From Bacteroidota bacterium (GTDB taxonomy: Bacteria; Bacteroidota; Bacteroidia; Chitinophagales; Chitinophagaceae): a DNA stretch of 38,160 bases. Each line of letters opens with the position of its first letter. The first letter of the stretch is position 1. Of the stretch, positions 1-8,558 are shown piece after piece. The notes beneath the pieces are model-generated. The model had not been told where the DNA came from. It saw nothing but the letters and a program-made list of their open reading frames with translations, and ran no database searches. The stretch is from positions 1-38,160 of the forward strand of contig VGGV01000021.1 in the NCBI GenBank assembly GCA_016868455.1, read 5' to 3'. A program made the translations under genes and the position numbers.

Positions 1-27
1 CTTGTATTAAGCGGATTTCAGAAGAAG

Positions 28-50
28 GCTTCGGGTGAAGCCGTATTTTT
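28..50 (+). terminator. Probable intrinsic terminator of a gene left of the window
   Basis: A perfect hairpin, GGCTTC-GGGT-GAAGCC, is followed by GTATTTTT. It lies before purA, so it would end transcription of a plus-strand gene outside the window. The T tract is interrupted by GTA, so the call is moderate. The tail also contains TATTTTTG (44-51), which fits the Bacteroidota -7 element. Confidence 0.5.
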
Positions 51-259
51 GCCTGCTCTCCGAAGCTTTAGCGCAGGATTGGTTTGCCCTTTGTATCAGC
101 CAACCGGCAGAGAAGAAGGACCAGCCCCGATATCCTCCAACCGACGGAAAAAAGGGGCTGCACGCTGTGGTCCTGAAAGCCTTCGGGTAAAAGAGGGCCT
201 GTCCGCCCGGAGTTTAAGGGTGGCAGATTCTGTTCTTAATTTTTTTTTTAAGTAATAAC
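44..259 (+). promoter_or_regulatory. Upstream region and possible long structured leader of purA
   Basis: I see no convincing gene here; a 68-codon open frame has no recognisable protein character. TATTTTTG at 44-51 matches TAnnTTTG, but no TTTG lies 19 nt upstream. If used, it gives a leader of about 200 nt. Nested complementary segments occur: GGACCA (118-123) with TGGTCC (168-173), and AGCCCC (123-128) with GGGGCT (154-159). CTCCGAAGCTTTAGCGCAGG (58-77) resembles the element at 37468-37495. I do not recognise a known riboswitch. Confidence 0.3.
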
Positions 260-1525
260 ATGGTGGATGTAATACTCGGCCTCCAGTGGGGCGATGAAGG
301 AAAAGGAAAAATTGTGGACTACTTTGCCAGGGACTATGACCTTGTAGCCCGGTTCCAGGGGGGGCCCAATGCGGGACATACTTTGTATGTAAACGATAAA
401 AAAGTGGTGTTGCACCAGATACCTTCCGGTGTTTTTCATGGCGGGATCAGTAACCTGATTGGTAATGGCGTTGTGCTTGACCCGGTGACATTGAAAAAAG
501 AATGTGATACCGTGGCATCATTCGGGATTGACCTCAGGAAAAATCTTTTTATTGCCGAGCGAACCCACCTGATACTGCCCACACACAGGGCATTGGACAA
601 AGCGGCTGAGTTATCAAAGGGAAACCAGAAAATCGGTTCGACTTTAAAAGGGATCAGCCCCGCCTATATGGATAAAACCGGCCGCAATGGTTTGCGGGTG
701 GGCGATTTACTGGATAAAAATTTCACCACTTCTTATATCAAACTGCGCCTGAAACACCAGCACTTGCTGGATAATTACAATTTCCAGGAAGATATATCAG
801 CCTGGGAGGAAGAATTTTTTGAAGCGGCGGAATTTTTGAAACAACTGAATATTGTAAATGGTGAATATTTTATCAACAGCCAGATCAAATCCGGAAAACG
901 AATACTGGCCGAAGGGGCTCAGGGCAGTATGCTGGATATAGATTTTGGTACTTTTCCTTACGTTACCTCCAGCAGCACCATATCTGCGGGTGTTTGCAGC
1001 GGCCTGGGTATTGCCCCGCACTATATTAAAGAAGTAATTGGCGTAACCAAGGCTTATTGCACCCGTGTTGGCAGCGGGCCATTTCCAACCGAGCTGGATG
1101 ATGAAACCGGTGAAGAACTGAGAAAAGTTGGAAATGAATTCGGCGCTACCACCGGCCGGCCCCGCCGCTGCGGATGGATTGACCTGGTGGCGCTGAACTT
1201 TGCCTGCATGATAAACGGGGTTACAAAAATTGTAATGACAAAAGCCGATGTGCTGGATGCTTTTAAAGAGCTGAAGATTTGCACCGCTTACCGGGCAGGT
1301 AAAAAGGCGATCCGTGAAATACCGTTCCAGATGGACAGGATAAAGCCGGAACCTGTTTACGAAACATTGCCGGGCTGGAACATAAACACCGGTACCATTA
1401 AAAATTACAGCGATATGCCCGAAACCGCACGGACGTATGTAGGGTTTATCAACAATTATCTTGGAGTAAAAGTGCATTATATATCTAACGGTCCGGGCAG
1501 GGAACAGATAGTTCAGGTAAAATAG
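260..1525 (+). CDS. purA: Adenylosuccinate synthase
   Basis: Joins IMP and aspartate using GTP to make adenylosuccinate, the first committed step from IMP to AMP, in the cytosol. At 421 aa it has normal family length. The N-terminal GDEGKGK phosphate loop is at residues 11-17, with catalytic Asp12 and His40 (in GGPNAGHT). The TTGRPRRCGW segment in the C-terminal half is the family signature for IMP/GTP binding. ATG at 260 follows a T-rich stretch with no clear Shine-Dalgarno sequence, as is usual in Bacteroidota. The next gene is a small acidic protein 105 nt downstream; no other purine gene is adjacent, although purS lies elsewhere in the window. Confidence 0.97.
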   Translation: MVDVILGLQWGDEGKGKIVDYFARDYDLVARFQGGPNAGHTLYVNDKKVVLHQIPSGVFHGGISNLIGNGVVLDPVTLKKECDTVASFGIDLRKNLFIAERTHLILPTHRALDKAAELSKGNQKIGSTLKGISPAYMDKTGRNGLRVGDLLDKNFTTSYIKLRLKHQHLLDNYNFQEDISAWEEEFFEAAEFLKQLNIVNGEYFINSQIKSGKRILAEGAQGSMLDIDFGTFPYVTSSSTISAGVCSGLGIAPHYIKEVIGVTKAYCTRVGSGPFPTELDDETGEELRKVGNEFGATTGRPRRCGWIDLVALNFACMINGVTKIVMTKADVLDAFKELKICTAYRAGKKAIREIPFQMDRIKPEPVYETLPGWNINTGTIKNYSDMPETARTYVGFINNYLGVKVHYISNGPGREQIVQVK

Positions 1526-1528
1526 CTC

Positions 1529-1601
1529 GGAAAAACCCGGTTTTTCCCTTTCCAAAGCCTCAAATTTTTTTTTAAAAATTTGGCGAATTAAAAACTTCGC
1601 C
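1529..1601 (+). terminator. Weak hairpins after purA
   Basis: GGAAAAA-CCCGG-TTTTTCC (1529-1547) and GGCGAA-8 nt-TTCGCC (1582-1601) are two hairpins between purA and the acidic gene. The first has a mostly A/T stem, and the second is followed by GAAATTTT. Either could be a weak terminator; neither is strong. Confidence 0.35.
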
Positions 1602-1630
1602 GAAATTTTACACAGTAATCCTGTAAGACT

Positions 1631-2074
1631 ATGGCAATAAAACCAGATAAGGGGAAAAAGCCCGCCGGGAAAACTGATTTTTCATCCGCCCGAAAGCCGG
1701 TCCAAAAATCATCTCCCAAGCCAAAAAAAGAAGAGGAAGATGATGATGACGATGACTTTGAGGAAGAGGAAAATATAAAACCCGCTGCCCAGAGAACCGG
1801 CAAAGCAGCAGGTGCTTCGAAAAAAAGCGCTGCTGATGACGAAGACGATGATGATGAGGATGTAGACGACGGACCGGATGAATGGGAAAAACCCGAAGAG
1901 GAAGAAAAATGGAATCCTGACTTTGAAGAATTTGATATCCCTGCTTCCGTAGGAAAGAAAAGCGGCGGAAAGAAAGGCGGTTTTGAGGATGACGATGATT
2001 TTAAAATGGATGATGAGTTCAAAGACCTTTTTAACGATAAGGATTTTGATGATGATGAAGAAGACGACTATTAA
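1631..2074 (+). CDS. Highly acidic, disordered small protein
   Basis: A 147-aa protein made mostly of Asp/Glu runs broken by Lys/Ala/Gly/Ser-rich linkers, with no predicted membrane segment. The first 40 residues are basic and rich in Lys and Pro. A less repetitive core near residues 76-105 (GPDEWEKPEEE, then WNPDFEEFDIP) looks like the only part that could fold or bind, and the end is again acidic. I do not recognise a named family. By composition it could be an RNA-polymerase-delta-like or chaperone-like acidic tail protein, but that is speculation. The Ser-rich open frame on the opposite strand is the mirror of the GAT/GAA repeats. It starts at ATG 1631 and ends 23 nt before pabB. Confidence 0.75.
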   Translation: MAIKPDKGKKPAGKTDFSSARKPVQKSSPKPKKEEEDDDDDDFEEEENIKPAAQRTGKAAGASKKSAADDEDDDDEDVDDGPDEWEKPEEEEKWNPDFEEFDIPASVGKKSGGKKGGFEDDDDFKMDDEFKDLFNDKDFDDDEEDDY

Positions 2075-2097
2075 CCAGCTTATACCCGTTCATAACA

Positions 2098-3413
2098 TTG
2101 AACAATACAACCCTTACTAACTGCACCTTTAGTATCAGTGATCTTGAGCAGGTAAAAGAAAAAGTGCTGAACTGGGCAAAACGGTTCGGCACTTTTTTTT
2201 GGATAACCACCATTATCAAATCACCCCTCATGCAGAAGAATGCCTGCTGGCTGCCGGCGAAAAAAGAAGCTATACATCCCGGCGGGGCAACACATTAGCT
2301 GAACTGCAGCAATTCATGGATGAAAAAAAGGGCTGGTTTTTCGGCCACCTGGGCTATGACCTTAAAAACGAAACGGAGGCACTTTATTCAGCCCTGCCGG
2401 ATCCTATTGGCTTTCCTGATGTGTTTTTCTTTGAACCGGAGTTCATCATACGGCTTACACAAAATGAAATGACCATTGAAGGAAATAATGCAGCAGACGT
2501 TTATGATGAGATCTTGTCAGCGGCTACGGAAAACGAAAATGAAGCTGGTTCAAAAGTTTCCATACAGCAACGGTTTACAAAGAATGAATACCTAGCTGTT
2601 GTGGAGAAGCTGAAAAAACATATTCACCGGGGTGATTGTTATGAAATCAATTTCTGCCAGGAGTTTTTTATTGAACAGGTTAACATAAACCCGGTAGCTG
2701 TTTATAAATAACTCAGCGCTCTTTCACCCAACCCCTTTGCAGCGCTGTACCGCACCGATAACAACTGGTTGATATGCGCCAGCCCCGAACGGTTTCTGCG
2801 CAAACAGGGCAAACATATTCTTTCACAACCCATCAAGGGCACTTCCAAAAGGGTGCAGCAGAGTAAACAGGATGATGAACACAGTAAAAGAGAGCTATGG
2901 CTGAGCGAAAAAGACCGGTCAGAAAATGTGATGGTGGTGGACCTGGTAAGAAATGACCTGTCAAAAGTATGTGTGGAAGGCAGTGTGAAGGTGGATGAGC
3001 TTTTCGGAGTGTATTCTTTTCCGCAGGTGCACCAGATGATCTCCACTGTGAGCGGTGAACTAAGAGAGGGAATTTCATTTACAGATATCATCAAAGCCAC
3101 CTTTCCCATGGGCTCCATGACCGGGGCGCCGAAAAAAAGAGTGATGGAGCTGATTGAGCATTATGAAAAAACAAAGCGGGGTATTTTTTCCGGGGCGCTG
3201 GGCTATATTTCGCCGGAAGGTGACCTGCCTGCAGGACAGGCAGGTTTTGATTTCAATGTGGTTATCCGCAGCATCATGTACAATGCAGCTACCGGTTATC
3301 TTTCTTTCCAGGCCGGTTCAGGTATTACTTATTACAGCGACCCGGAAAAAGAGTGGGAGGAATGTTTGCTGAAGGCAACTGCAATCGAAAATGTACTTAT
3401 GAAGAAAGAATGA
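2098..3413 (+). pseudogene. pabB: Aminodeoxychorismate synthase component I, interrupted
   Basis: PabB aminates chorismate to 4-amino-4-deoxychorismate for folate synthesis. The reading frame can be followed through three parts. The N-terminus (TTG 2098, DLEQVKEKVLNWAKRFGTF) runs into a T8 run at 2193-2200; one extra T would join it to LDNHHYQ in the next frame. That frame continues to a TAA at 2709-2711 and resumes in the same frame as LSALSPNPFAALYR. Family motifs are present: GDCYEINFCQ, CASPERF, PIKGT (the Lys form typical of PabB rather than the PIAGT of anthranilate synthase), DLVRNDL and GSMTGAPK. A 21-nt palindrome (3224-3244) adds seven codons (LPAGQAG) inside the conserved GD-FDFNVV segment. 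Two disabling lesions suggest a pseudogene, unless they are sequence errors. Confidence 0.85.
3224..3244 (+). repeat. Palindromic element (family A) inside pabB
   Basis: Perfect 8-bp arms CCTGCCTG/CAGGCAGG surround CAGGA. The 21 nt are a multiple of three and encode LPAGQAG, which interrupts an otherwise normal PabB sequence (GD...FDFNVVIRS). Related copies lie at 17563-17582 and 34641-34660. Confidence 0.8.
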
Positions 3414-3417
3414 GGTG

Positions 3418-4476
3418 CTATTGGGTTCCGCCTGCGGGTTTAAGTAGTAACTGCATACTTTCTTCGAGTATCTCATATCTCTTCGCTATAAAAACATTCA
3501 TCTTTTGAACAGGAAGGCGGAGATTGTATTTTCCGTTCAGGGCAATTTCGTTGTCAAAATTGGGATTATAGCGATCAAACTCCGTTTTTCCCATTTCAAC
3601 ATACTTTATGATAACGGCAGCGCTGAACCTGCCGGTAATATTATAGGCAGTTGATTTTTTCATCTCCTCTTCATTCAGCTTTGCAGCATTGTTCAGCAAA
3701 TCTTTTGTTTCTTCTTTGGTGATGGTGGTAATGCCGCCCTCACCTTCAAAAATATAATGCGTGGCAATAAATTTTTTTACATGGTTCATGGATTCATTGG
3801 GCAGGTAATACTGCAGCGTCCAGAAATCTTTACTGCCGCCGCTTTTGCGGATGGCTTTGTGTACATTACCCGAACCGCCATTGTAAGCTGCCACCACCAG
3901 CGGCCAGTCGTTGAACTCTGCATAAAGCTCTGTCAGCATCCGGGCTGCCGCATGGGTACTTTTATAGTAATCCGTACGTTCATCCCGGTATTTGTTAACC
4001 ACCAGCCCGTAGTTGCGGGCGGTTGCCGGCATAAACTGCCAGGGACCCACTGCCCCCGCCCATGAAGTGATCCGGGAATTTAGATGAGATTCAATCACGG
4101 CAAGGTATTTCATCTCTTTGGGTATGCCGTGCTGCTGCAATACCTGGTCCATCAGTGTCAGGTGTAGTTCCTTGCTTTCTTTTATCGCCAGGTAGCTTTT
4201 CCTGTGTTTGGCAATATAGTCTTCAACGAAAGAAACAGCCATTGGGTTCAGCCTGGCGCCGCTTACACCATCGCCGGTAAGCGCTGTATTCAGGATGTTC
4301 TTAAATGCTTCTTTCGGATCAGCAACAGGTTTGGGGTCAGTTCCGGAAGAATCTTTTTTTATGACCTTGTCTTTTACATTGCCGGCGGTAAAATCCTGCT
4401 CGCTGCCGGCTGCATTACTGTTTTGCCGGTACAAGCAGGTCAAAAAAAAGAATACTATGTATTTCAGGTGTCTCAA
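3418..4476 (-). CDS. Membrane-bound lytic murein transglycosylase, MltD-like
   Basis: Cleaves the glycan strand of peptidoglycan to 1,6-anhydromuropeptides in the periplasm. The 352-aa product begins with a hydrophobic signal segment (about residues 4-22). The SLT (lysozyme-like) domain follows, with catalytic Glu in VIESHLNSR near residue 130, then SWAGAVGPWQFMPATARNYG and VVAAYNGGSGNV. The region after the SLT domain resembles the MltD segment before LysM, but I see no LysM repeat, so it is shorter than E. coli MltD. The start is TTG at 4476; an in-frame stop lies just upstream, and no ATG would keep the signal peptide. The gene begins 12 nt after gatA ends, on the same strand, so they are probably co-transcribed. 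Confidence 0.88.
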   Translation of the reverse strand: MRHLKYIVFFFLTCLYRQNSNAAGSEQDFTAGNVKDKVIKKDSSGTDPKPVADPKEAFKNILNTALTGDGVSGARLNPMAVSFVEDYIAKHRKSYLAIKESKELHLTLMDQVLQQHGIPKEMKYLAVIESHLNSRITSWAGAVGPWQFMPATARNYGLVVNKYRDERTDYYKSTHAAARMLTELYAEFNDWPLVVAAYNGGSGNVHKAIRKSGGSKDFWTLQYYLPNESMNHVKKFIATHYIFEGEGGITTITKEETKDLLNNAAKLNEEEMKKSTAYNITGRFSAAVIIKYVEMGKTEFDRYNPNFDNEIALNGKYNLRLPVQKMNVFIAKRYEILEESMQLLLKPAGGTQ

Positions 4477-4488
4477 AACGGTTTGGAA

Positions 4489-5927
4489 TTATACCCGCTT
4501 TTTTTGCTGCATCAGTGTGTCAGCAACCTGCAACAAAGATACTTCATTAAACCGGGCCGCCATAACCTGCAGCCCGAATGGCATTCCGTTACTGTGTTGA
4601 AACAAAGGGAGAGAAACAGCCGGGCAGCCCGTAAGGTTTGCTATTACCGTATAAATATCAGCCAAATACATGGCAATAGGGTCTTTTGTTTTTTCACCCA
4701 TTTTAAATGCTGTGACCGGGGAAGCGGGCATGATAATAAAATCATAATCTTTCAGGATGGCATCTGTGCGGTTGCACACCAGCTTTCTTACTTTCTGCGC
4801 CCGGGTAAAATAAGCATCATAATAACCGGCGCTTAATACAAAAGTGCCCAGCATTATGCGGCGTTTTACTTCTTTACCAAAACCTGCTGACCGAGTTTTT
4901 TTGTAGAACTCCGTCAGGTCAGCAACCGGTTCAGGGGTGCGGTAGCCATATCTTACACCATCATACCGGGAAAGATTGGAAGCAGCTTCTGCTGTGGTTA
5001 GCACATAATAGGCGGGAACTACAAAATCCATCAGGTCAAAATCTGCCACATCAACCCGGTGACCCTGCTGCCTCAGTTCCTCCATTTGTTTTTTAATGGC
5101 TGTTGAAATTTCTTTGTCAAGACTTGGATGATCCAGCGCCTGGTCAAAATAAGCAAAGCGGAATTTTTTGTTTGTTTTCAGCATGGAAGAGTAAGCCGGA
5201 ACTTCTTTTTGCGATGCGGTGCTGTCATAATCATCAGCCCCGGCCATTACTTCCAGGGCAAGCGCCACATCGGCAACTGGGTTACCAAAAATGCCGATCT
5301 GGTCAAAAGAAGAAGCATAGGCAATCAATCCATAGCGGGAAATTCTTCCATACGTGGGCTTCAGTCCGATTATGCCGCAAAAATCAGCCGGTTGCCGAAC
5401 GGAACCGCCGGTATCACTACCTAATGAAAGCATACATAATCCTGCTTGTACAGCCACAGCTGAACCGCCGGATGAGCCACCGGATACCCGGGTTTCATCC
5501 AGTGCATTCAGCACTTTTCCATAGGCTGAGTTTTCGTTGGTGGAGCCCATGGCAAACTCATCGCAATTAAGGCTGCCGATAATGATGGCTTCTTCGGCCA
5601 GTAATTTATCCACGGCTGTGGCGGAATAAACGGAAGTGAAATTTTTAAGAATAGCTGAAGCCGCCGAAACTTTGTGTTGCTTGTAGCAGATAACGTCTTT
5701 CAGTCCAATGATAACTCCGTGAAGTCTTCCTGCGGGAGATTTTTTTTTCTCGCCTCATCCAGTTCTTTCGCTTTCAGGAGGGCTTCATCCGCATACACTT
5801 CAATAAATGCATTAAGGTGTTCAGCCGTTTTTATTTTTTTAAGATAATGCTGAACCGCCTGAACACCGGTTATGGAACCATCCTGTAATTGGGCATGATA
5901 TTGCTCAATACAATTGAAGGCAAACAA
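4489..5927 (-). CDS. gatA: Glutamyl-tRNA(Gln) amidotransferase subunit A, split by a frameshift
   Basis: GatA is the amidase of the GatCAB complex, which converts Glu-tRNA(Gln) (and Asp-tRNA(Asn)) to the amidated form. The N-terminal part (5927 down to about 5749) reads YHAQLQDGSITGVQAVQHYL, then hits a run of nine A (T at 5740-5748 on the plus strand) and ends early at 5700. With one more A the frame continues SPAGRLHGVIIGLKDV into the rest of GatA, including GGSSGGSAVAVQAG and SLGSDTGGSVRQPADFCG, the amidase Ser-Ser-Lys signature. The restored length is about 479 aa, normal for the family. The start appears to be TTG at 5927. GatC is encoded at 17082-17396. Because GatA is normally essential where GlnRS is absent, a sequencing error or slippage is more likely than true loss. 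Confidence 0.9.
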
Positions 5928-5970
5928 AAACGGATGCTTTTGGGTTTATTAAAAAGGGGAGGCAAAACAA

Positions 5971-6174
5971 TTAACTGTTCGGCGCATTCTTTACATCACT
6001 GGCGCTGTCTTCTATTTCTCTCTTTACGTTATTCTTTGCATCATTGAATTCCCTTACGCCTTTTCCCAGCCCCCGCATCAGTTCAGGTATTTTACGGCCG
6101 CCAAATAATAAGAGCACCACTATAACGATGATGATCATTTCATTGGTGCCGAATGCTAACAAGTAAGGTGTCAT
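5971..6174 (-). CDS. tatA: Twin-arginine translocase subunit TatA/TatE
   Basis: A TatA-type pore subunit for exporting folded proteins. The 67-aa product has one N-terminal transmembrane helix ([13 protein letters not shown]), the Gly-Arg-Lys-Ile-Pro-Glu hinge ([16 protein letters not shown]) and an amphipathic helix followed by a charged tail. An ATG at 6195 would add seven residues, but it lies inside a TATCTTTG -7 element (6193-6200), so I place the start at 6174. The neighbour gatA follows 43 nt downstream on the same strand. No tatC is in the window. Confidence 0.93.
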   Translation of the reverse strand: MTPYLLAFGTNEMIIIVIVVLLLFGGRKIPELMRGLGKGVREFNDAKNNVKREIEDSASDVKNAPNS

Positions 6175-6192
6175 GCTGATATTATTAGAGGT

Positions 6193-6200
6193 CAAAGATA
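6193..6200 (-). promoter_or_regulatory. -7 promoter element of tatA
   Basis: TATCTTTG on the minus strand matches the Bacteroidota TAnnTTTG consensus, 19 nt before the chosen ATG. No TTTG occurs at the canonical 19-nt spacing; the nearest is 14 nt upstream. Confidence 0.5.
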
Positions 6201-6252
6201 CACAAGTAGTAAAACAAACCGAATAATAAATTAAGAATACCTGTCCGGGAGT

Positions 6253-6276
6253 AAAAAATCCCGCCTCGTGGCGGGA
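6253..6276 (-). terminator. Intrinsic terminator of rplS
   Basis: On the minus strand TCCCGCC-ACGA-GGCGGGA is followed by TTTTTT. It is a perfect 7-bp GC-rich stem with a T6 tail, 25 nt after the rplS stop codon. Confidence 0.9.
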
Positions 6277-6300
6277 CTTTTCAAATAATTTGCTGGAAAA

Positions 6301-6669
6301 TTACTCAGCTGCTTCTTCGGCCAGCATTCTTTTTTCACGGATCCTGGCGCTTTTACCGCTGCGGCTGCGCTGGTAAAAAAGTTTGGCCCTGCGAACATGC
6401 CCTGTTTTGTTCACAACAATTGAGTCAATATTGGGAGAATAAAAGGGGAATAGCCTTTCTACACCGATCCCGTCAGAAATTTTGCGAACCGTGAAACTGG
6501 CAGTGTGCCCTGAACCCTGTTTTTTTATCACATCCCCTCTAAAGGACTGAATACGTTCTTTGTTGCCTTCAATAATCTTGTAGTTAACCGTGATATTGTC
6601 GCCGGGTTTGAAGGCAGGAAATTCTTTTTTATCCGTCAGCTGCTCATGTATATAGGCTATGGCGTTCAT
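6301..6669 (-). CDS. rplS: 50S ribosomal protein L19
   Basis: L19 sits at the 30S/50S interface. At 122 aa the product has normal length and typical segments: FKPGDNITVNYKIIEGNKERIQSFRGDVI, GVERLFPFYSPNIDSIVVN and the basic end RRAKLFYQRSRSGKSARIREKR. An upstream TTG at 6693 overlaps the -7 promoter element, so ATG 6669 (MNAIAYIHEQ) is the start. It is a single-gene unit with its own promoter and strong terminator. The usual neighbour trmD is not here. Confidence 0.97.
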   Translation of the reverse strand: MNAIAYIHEQLTDKKEFPAFKPGDNITVNYKIIEGNKERIQSFRGDVIKKQGSGHTASFTVRKISDGIGVERLFPFYSPNIDSIVVNKTGHVRRAKLFYQRSRSGKSARIREKRMLAEEAAE

Positions 6670-6690
6670 AATCCTGATTTTTAAGGAGGG

Positions 6691-6698
6691 CAAAGGTA
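6691..6698 (-). promoter_or_regulatory. -7 promoter element of rplS
   Basis: TACCTTTG on the minus strand fits TAnnTTTG, 21 nt before the ATG. The -33 position falls inside the heptamer array at 6707-6734 and has no clear TTTG. Confidence 0.5.
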
Positions 6699-6706
6699 AT
6701 GGAAAC

Positions 6707-6734
6707 AGTTTAAAGTTTGAAGTTTAAGGTTGAA
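6707..6734. repeat. Degenerate 7-nt tandem array upstream of rplS
   Basis: Plus-strand units AGTTTAA, AGTTTGA, AGTTTAA and GGTTGAA follow each other without gaps, just upstream of the rplS -7 element. Confidence 0.65.
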
Positions 6735-6825
6735 TGTTTTCCCCCTGTGAAAAAAGGTCAACCGGTTTTCAAAGCTTTAAATCTGACTCCCGACAGAAAG
6801 GCATTAAACCTTAATTCTGAAGCAC

Positions 6826-8391
6826 TTACCTCGCCACATTCACTGCTCTTTTCTCCCGTATCACCGTCACTTTTATCTGGCCGGGAAAGGTCATTTCGGT
6901 TTGTATTTTCTGGGCTATTTCAAATGAAAGCTTGTCAGAATCCTGGTCTGTTACTTTATCGGCTTCAACAATAACCCTAAGTTCCCGGCCTGCCTGTATG
7001 GCATAGGCTTTTTCTACACCATTATAGCTCATAGCCAGGGTTTCCAGGTCTTTAATCCGCTGCAGGTATTGCTGCATAATTTCCCTGCGGGCTCCCGGCC
7101 GGGCGCCGCTTATGGCATCACAGGCCTGGATAATGGGAGAAATTACATACTGCATTTCCACCTCGTCGTGGTGGGCTGCAATGGCGTTTACCACAGCCGG
7201 ATTTTCTCCGTATTTCTCAGCCAGTTTTGCTCCTAAAAGGGCATGACTCAGTTCACTTTCCTCATCCGGCACCTTGCCAATGTCATGTAGTAAACCTGCT
7301 CTTTTAGCCATCTTGGGGTTTAAACCCAGTTCAGCCGCCATGGTAGCACATAGGTTGGCGGTTTCCCGGCTGTGCATCAGCAGGTTTTGGCCATAAGAAG
7401 AACGGAACCGCATCCTGCCCACCATCCTCACCAGTTCTTTATGCAGGCCGTGTATACCCAGTTCAATAACTGTTCTTTCCCCGATCTCCATTACCTGCTC
7501 TTCAATTTGCTTGCGGGTTTTTTCCACTACTTCCTCAATACGGGCCGGGTGAATCCTTCCATCCGCTACCAGCCTTTGCAGGCTTAAGCGGGCAATCTCA
7601 CGGCGCAGCGGATCGAAAGAGGAGAGTATGATTGCCTCGGGGGTGTCATCCACAATCAGGTCAACGCCGGTGGCAGCTTCTATGGCCCGGATGTTCCGGC
7701 CTTCCCGGCCGATGATCTGGCCTTTTACTTCATCGCTTTCAAGGTTAAATACTGTGATGGAGTTTTCAATTGCCTGCTCTGCTGCAGTGCGCTGTATGGT
7801 TTGAATAATAATTTTTCTTGCCTCTTTACCTGCTTTTTGCCGGGCATCTTCAATGATCTCCTGCTGCATGGCAAGGGCTTTTGTCTGGGCTTCATTTTTC
7901 AGGCTTTCCACCAACTGGGCTTTGGCATCTTCGGCAGACAGGTTGGCTATCTTTTCCAGCCGGCGGATATGTTCTTCCTGGTGTTTTTCCAGCTCTGTTC
8001 TTTTAATATTAACCAGTTCGATCTGCCGGTTCAGGTTCTCCTTGATGGCATCGTTTTCCTTGATCTGCCTGTCAAGGTTGCTTTCTTTCTGGTTAATAGA
8101 TTGTTCTTTCTGGCGGATACGGTTTTCGGCATCATTGATCCTTTTGTTTTTCTCAAACACTTCTTTATCGTGGGCAGCTTTCATCTGCACAAACTTCTCC
8201 TTGGCCTCCAGCTCCTTTTCCTTCCGGATGGTTTCGGCCCTGAGTTCGGCTTCTTTAATAATTGATTGCGACTGTAATTCTGCTTCTTCTGTCTTTTTAC
8301 GGGTGTTTTTGGCAAAAATGAGCTTACCCGCTATGATGCCCGCAATAAGGGCCGCAGCGCCAATAATGACGGAAAGTATATTCGGATCCAT
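6826..8391 (-). CDS. rny: Ribonuclease Y
   Basis: A membrane-anchored endoribonuclease that starts mRNA turnover. The 521-aa protein has an N-terminal transmembrane helix (about residues 6-26), a long charged coiled coil (about 30-200), a KH domain with [17 protein letters not shown] (about 227-242) and an HD domain with the catalytic His-Asp pair at 369-370 ([12 protein letters not shown]), followed by [10 protein letters not shown]. All expected domains are intact. It starts at ATG 8391. The upstream 166 nt separate it from zapA on the same strand. Confidence 0.97.
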   Translation of the reverse strand: MDPNILSVIIGAAALIAGIIAGKLIFAKNTRKKTEEAELQSQSIIKEAELRAETIRKEKELEAKEKFVQMKAAHDKEVFEKNKRINDAENRIRQKEQSINQKESNLDRQIKENDAIKENLNRQIELVNIKRTELEKHQEEHIRRLEKIANLSAEDAKAQLVESLKNEAQTKALAMQQEIIEDARQKAGKEARKIIIQTIQRTAAEQAIENSITVFNLESDEVKGQIIGREGRNIRAIEAATGVDLIVDDTPEAIILSSFDPLRREIARLSLQRLVADGRIHPARIEEVVEKTRKQIEEQVMEIGERTVIELGIHGLHKELVRMVGRMRFRSSYGQNLLMHSRETANLCATMAAELGLNPKMAKRAGLLHDIGKVPDEESELSHALLGAKLAEKYGENPAVVNAIAAHHDEVEMQYVISPIIQACDAISGARPGARREIMQQYLQRIKDLETLAMSYNGVEKAYAIQAGRELRVIVEADKVTDQDSDKLSFEIAQKIQTEMTFPGQIKVTVIREKRAVNVAR

Positions 8392-8558
8392 GAATGTTTT
8401 TATTTAATTGTTTCATAATGGCCATCCCGGTTTTTTTTAAGGCCGGGTGCTTTGTTGAGAAAGGTTCACATCCTTAGAGGTGTGTAATCAGCGAAGATAC
8501 AAAACGCAGCCTAATGAAGGAAACTAGCAATGCCGGACAAAGCCTGTTTTATCAGTTT
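8392..8558 (-). other. Spacer between zapA and rny, possibly structured
   Basis: No coding signal is visible. On the minus strand a TATCTTCG (a poor -7 match) is followed by short complementary segments (CACA...TGTG) and a CCCGG...CCGGG hairpin with an A-rich loop. This could be only the rny leader. I cannot assign an RNA family by eye. Confidence 0.25.

Noticed and set aside
49-255. 68-codon open frame before purA
   Set aside because: It has no protein-like character, overlaps a -7-like element and repeat-like sequence, and ends only by chance before purA.
797-1555. 252-codon minus-strand frame inside purA
   Set aside because: purA is clearly coding on the plus strand and the antisense protein resembles nothing.
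1588-2022. 144-codon Ser-rich frame opposite the acidic gene
   Set aside because: It is the antisense reading of GAT/GAA repeats; Ser/Phe runs mirror Asp/Glu runs.
2709-2711. Use of a non-standard genetic code
   Set aside because: All three stop codons end intact genes in the window and each appears as an internal stop only in already damaged genes.
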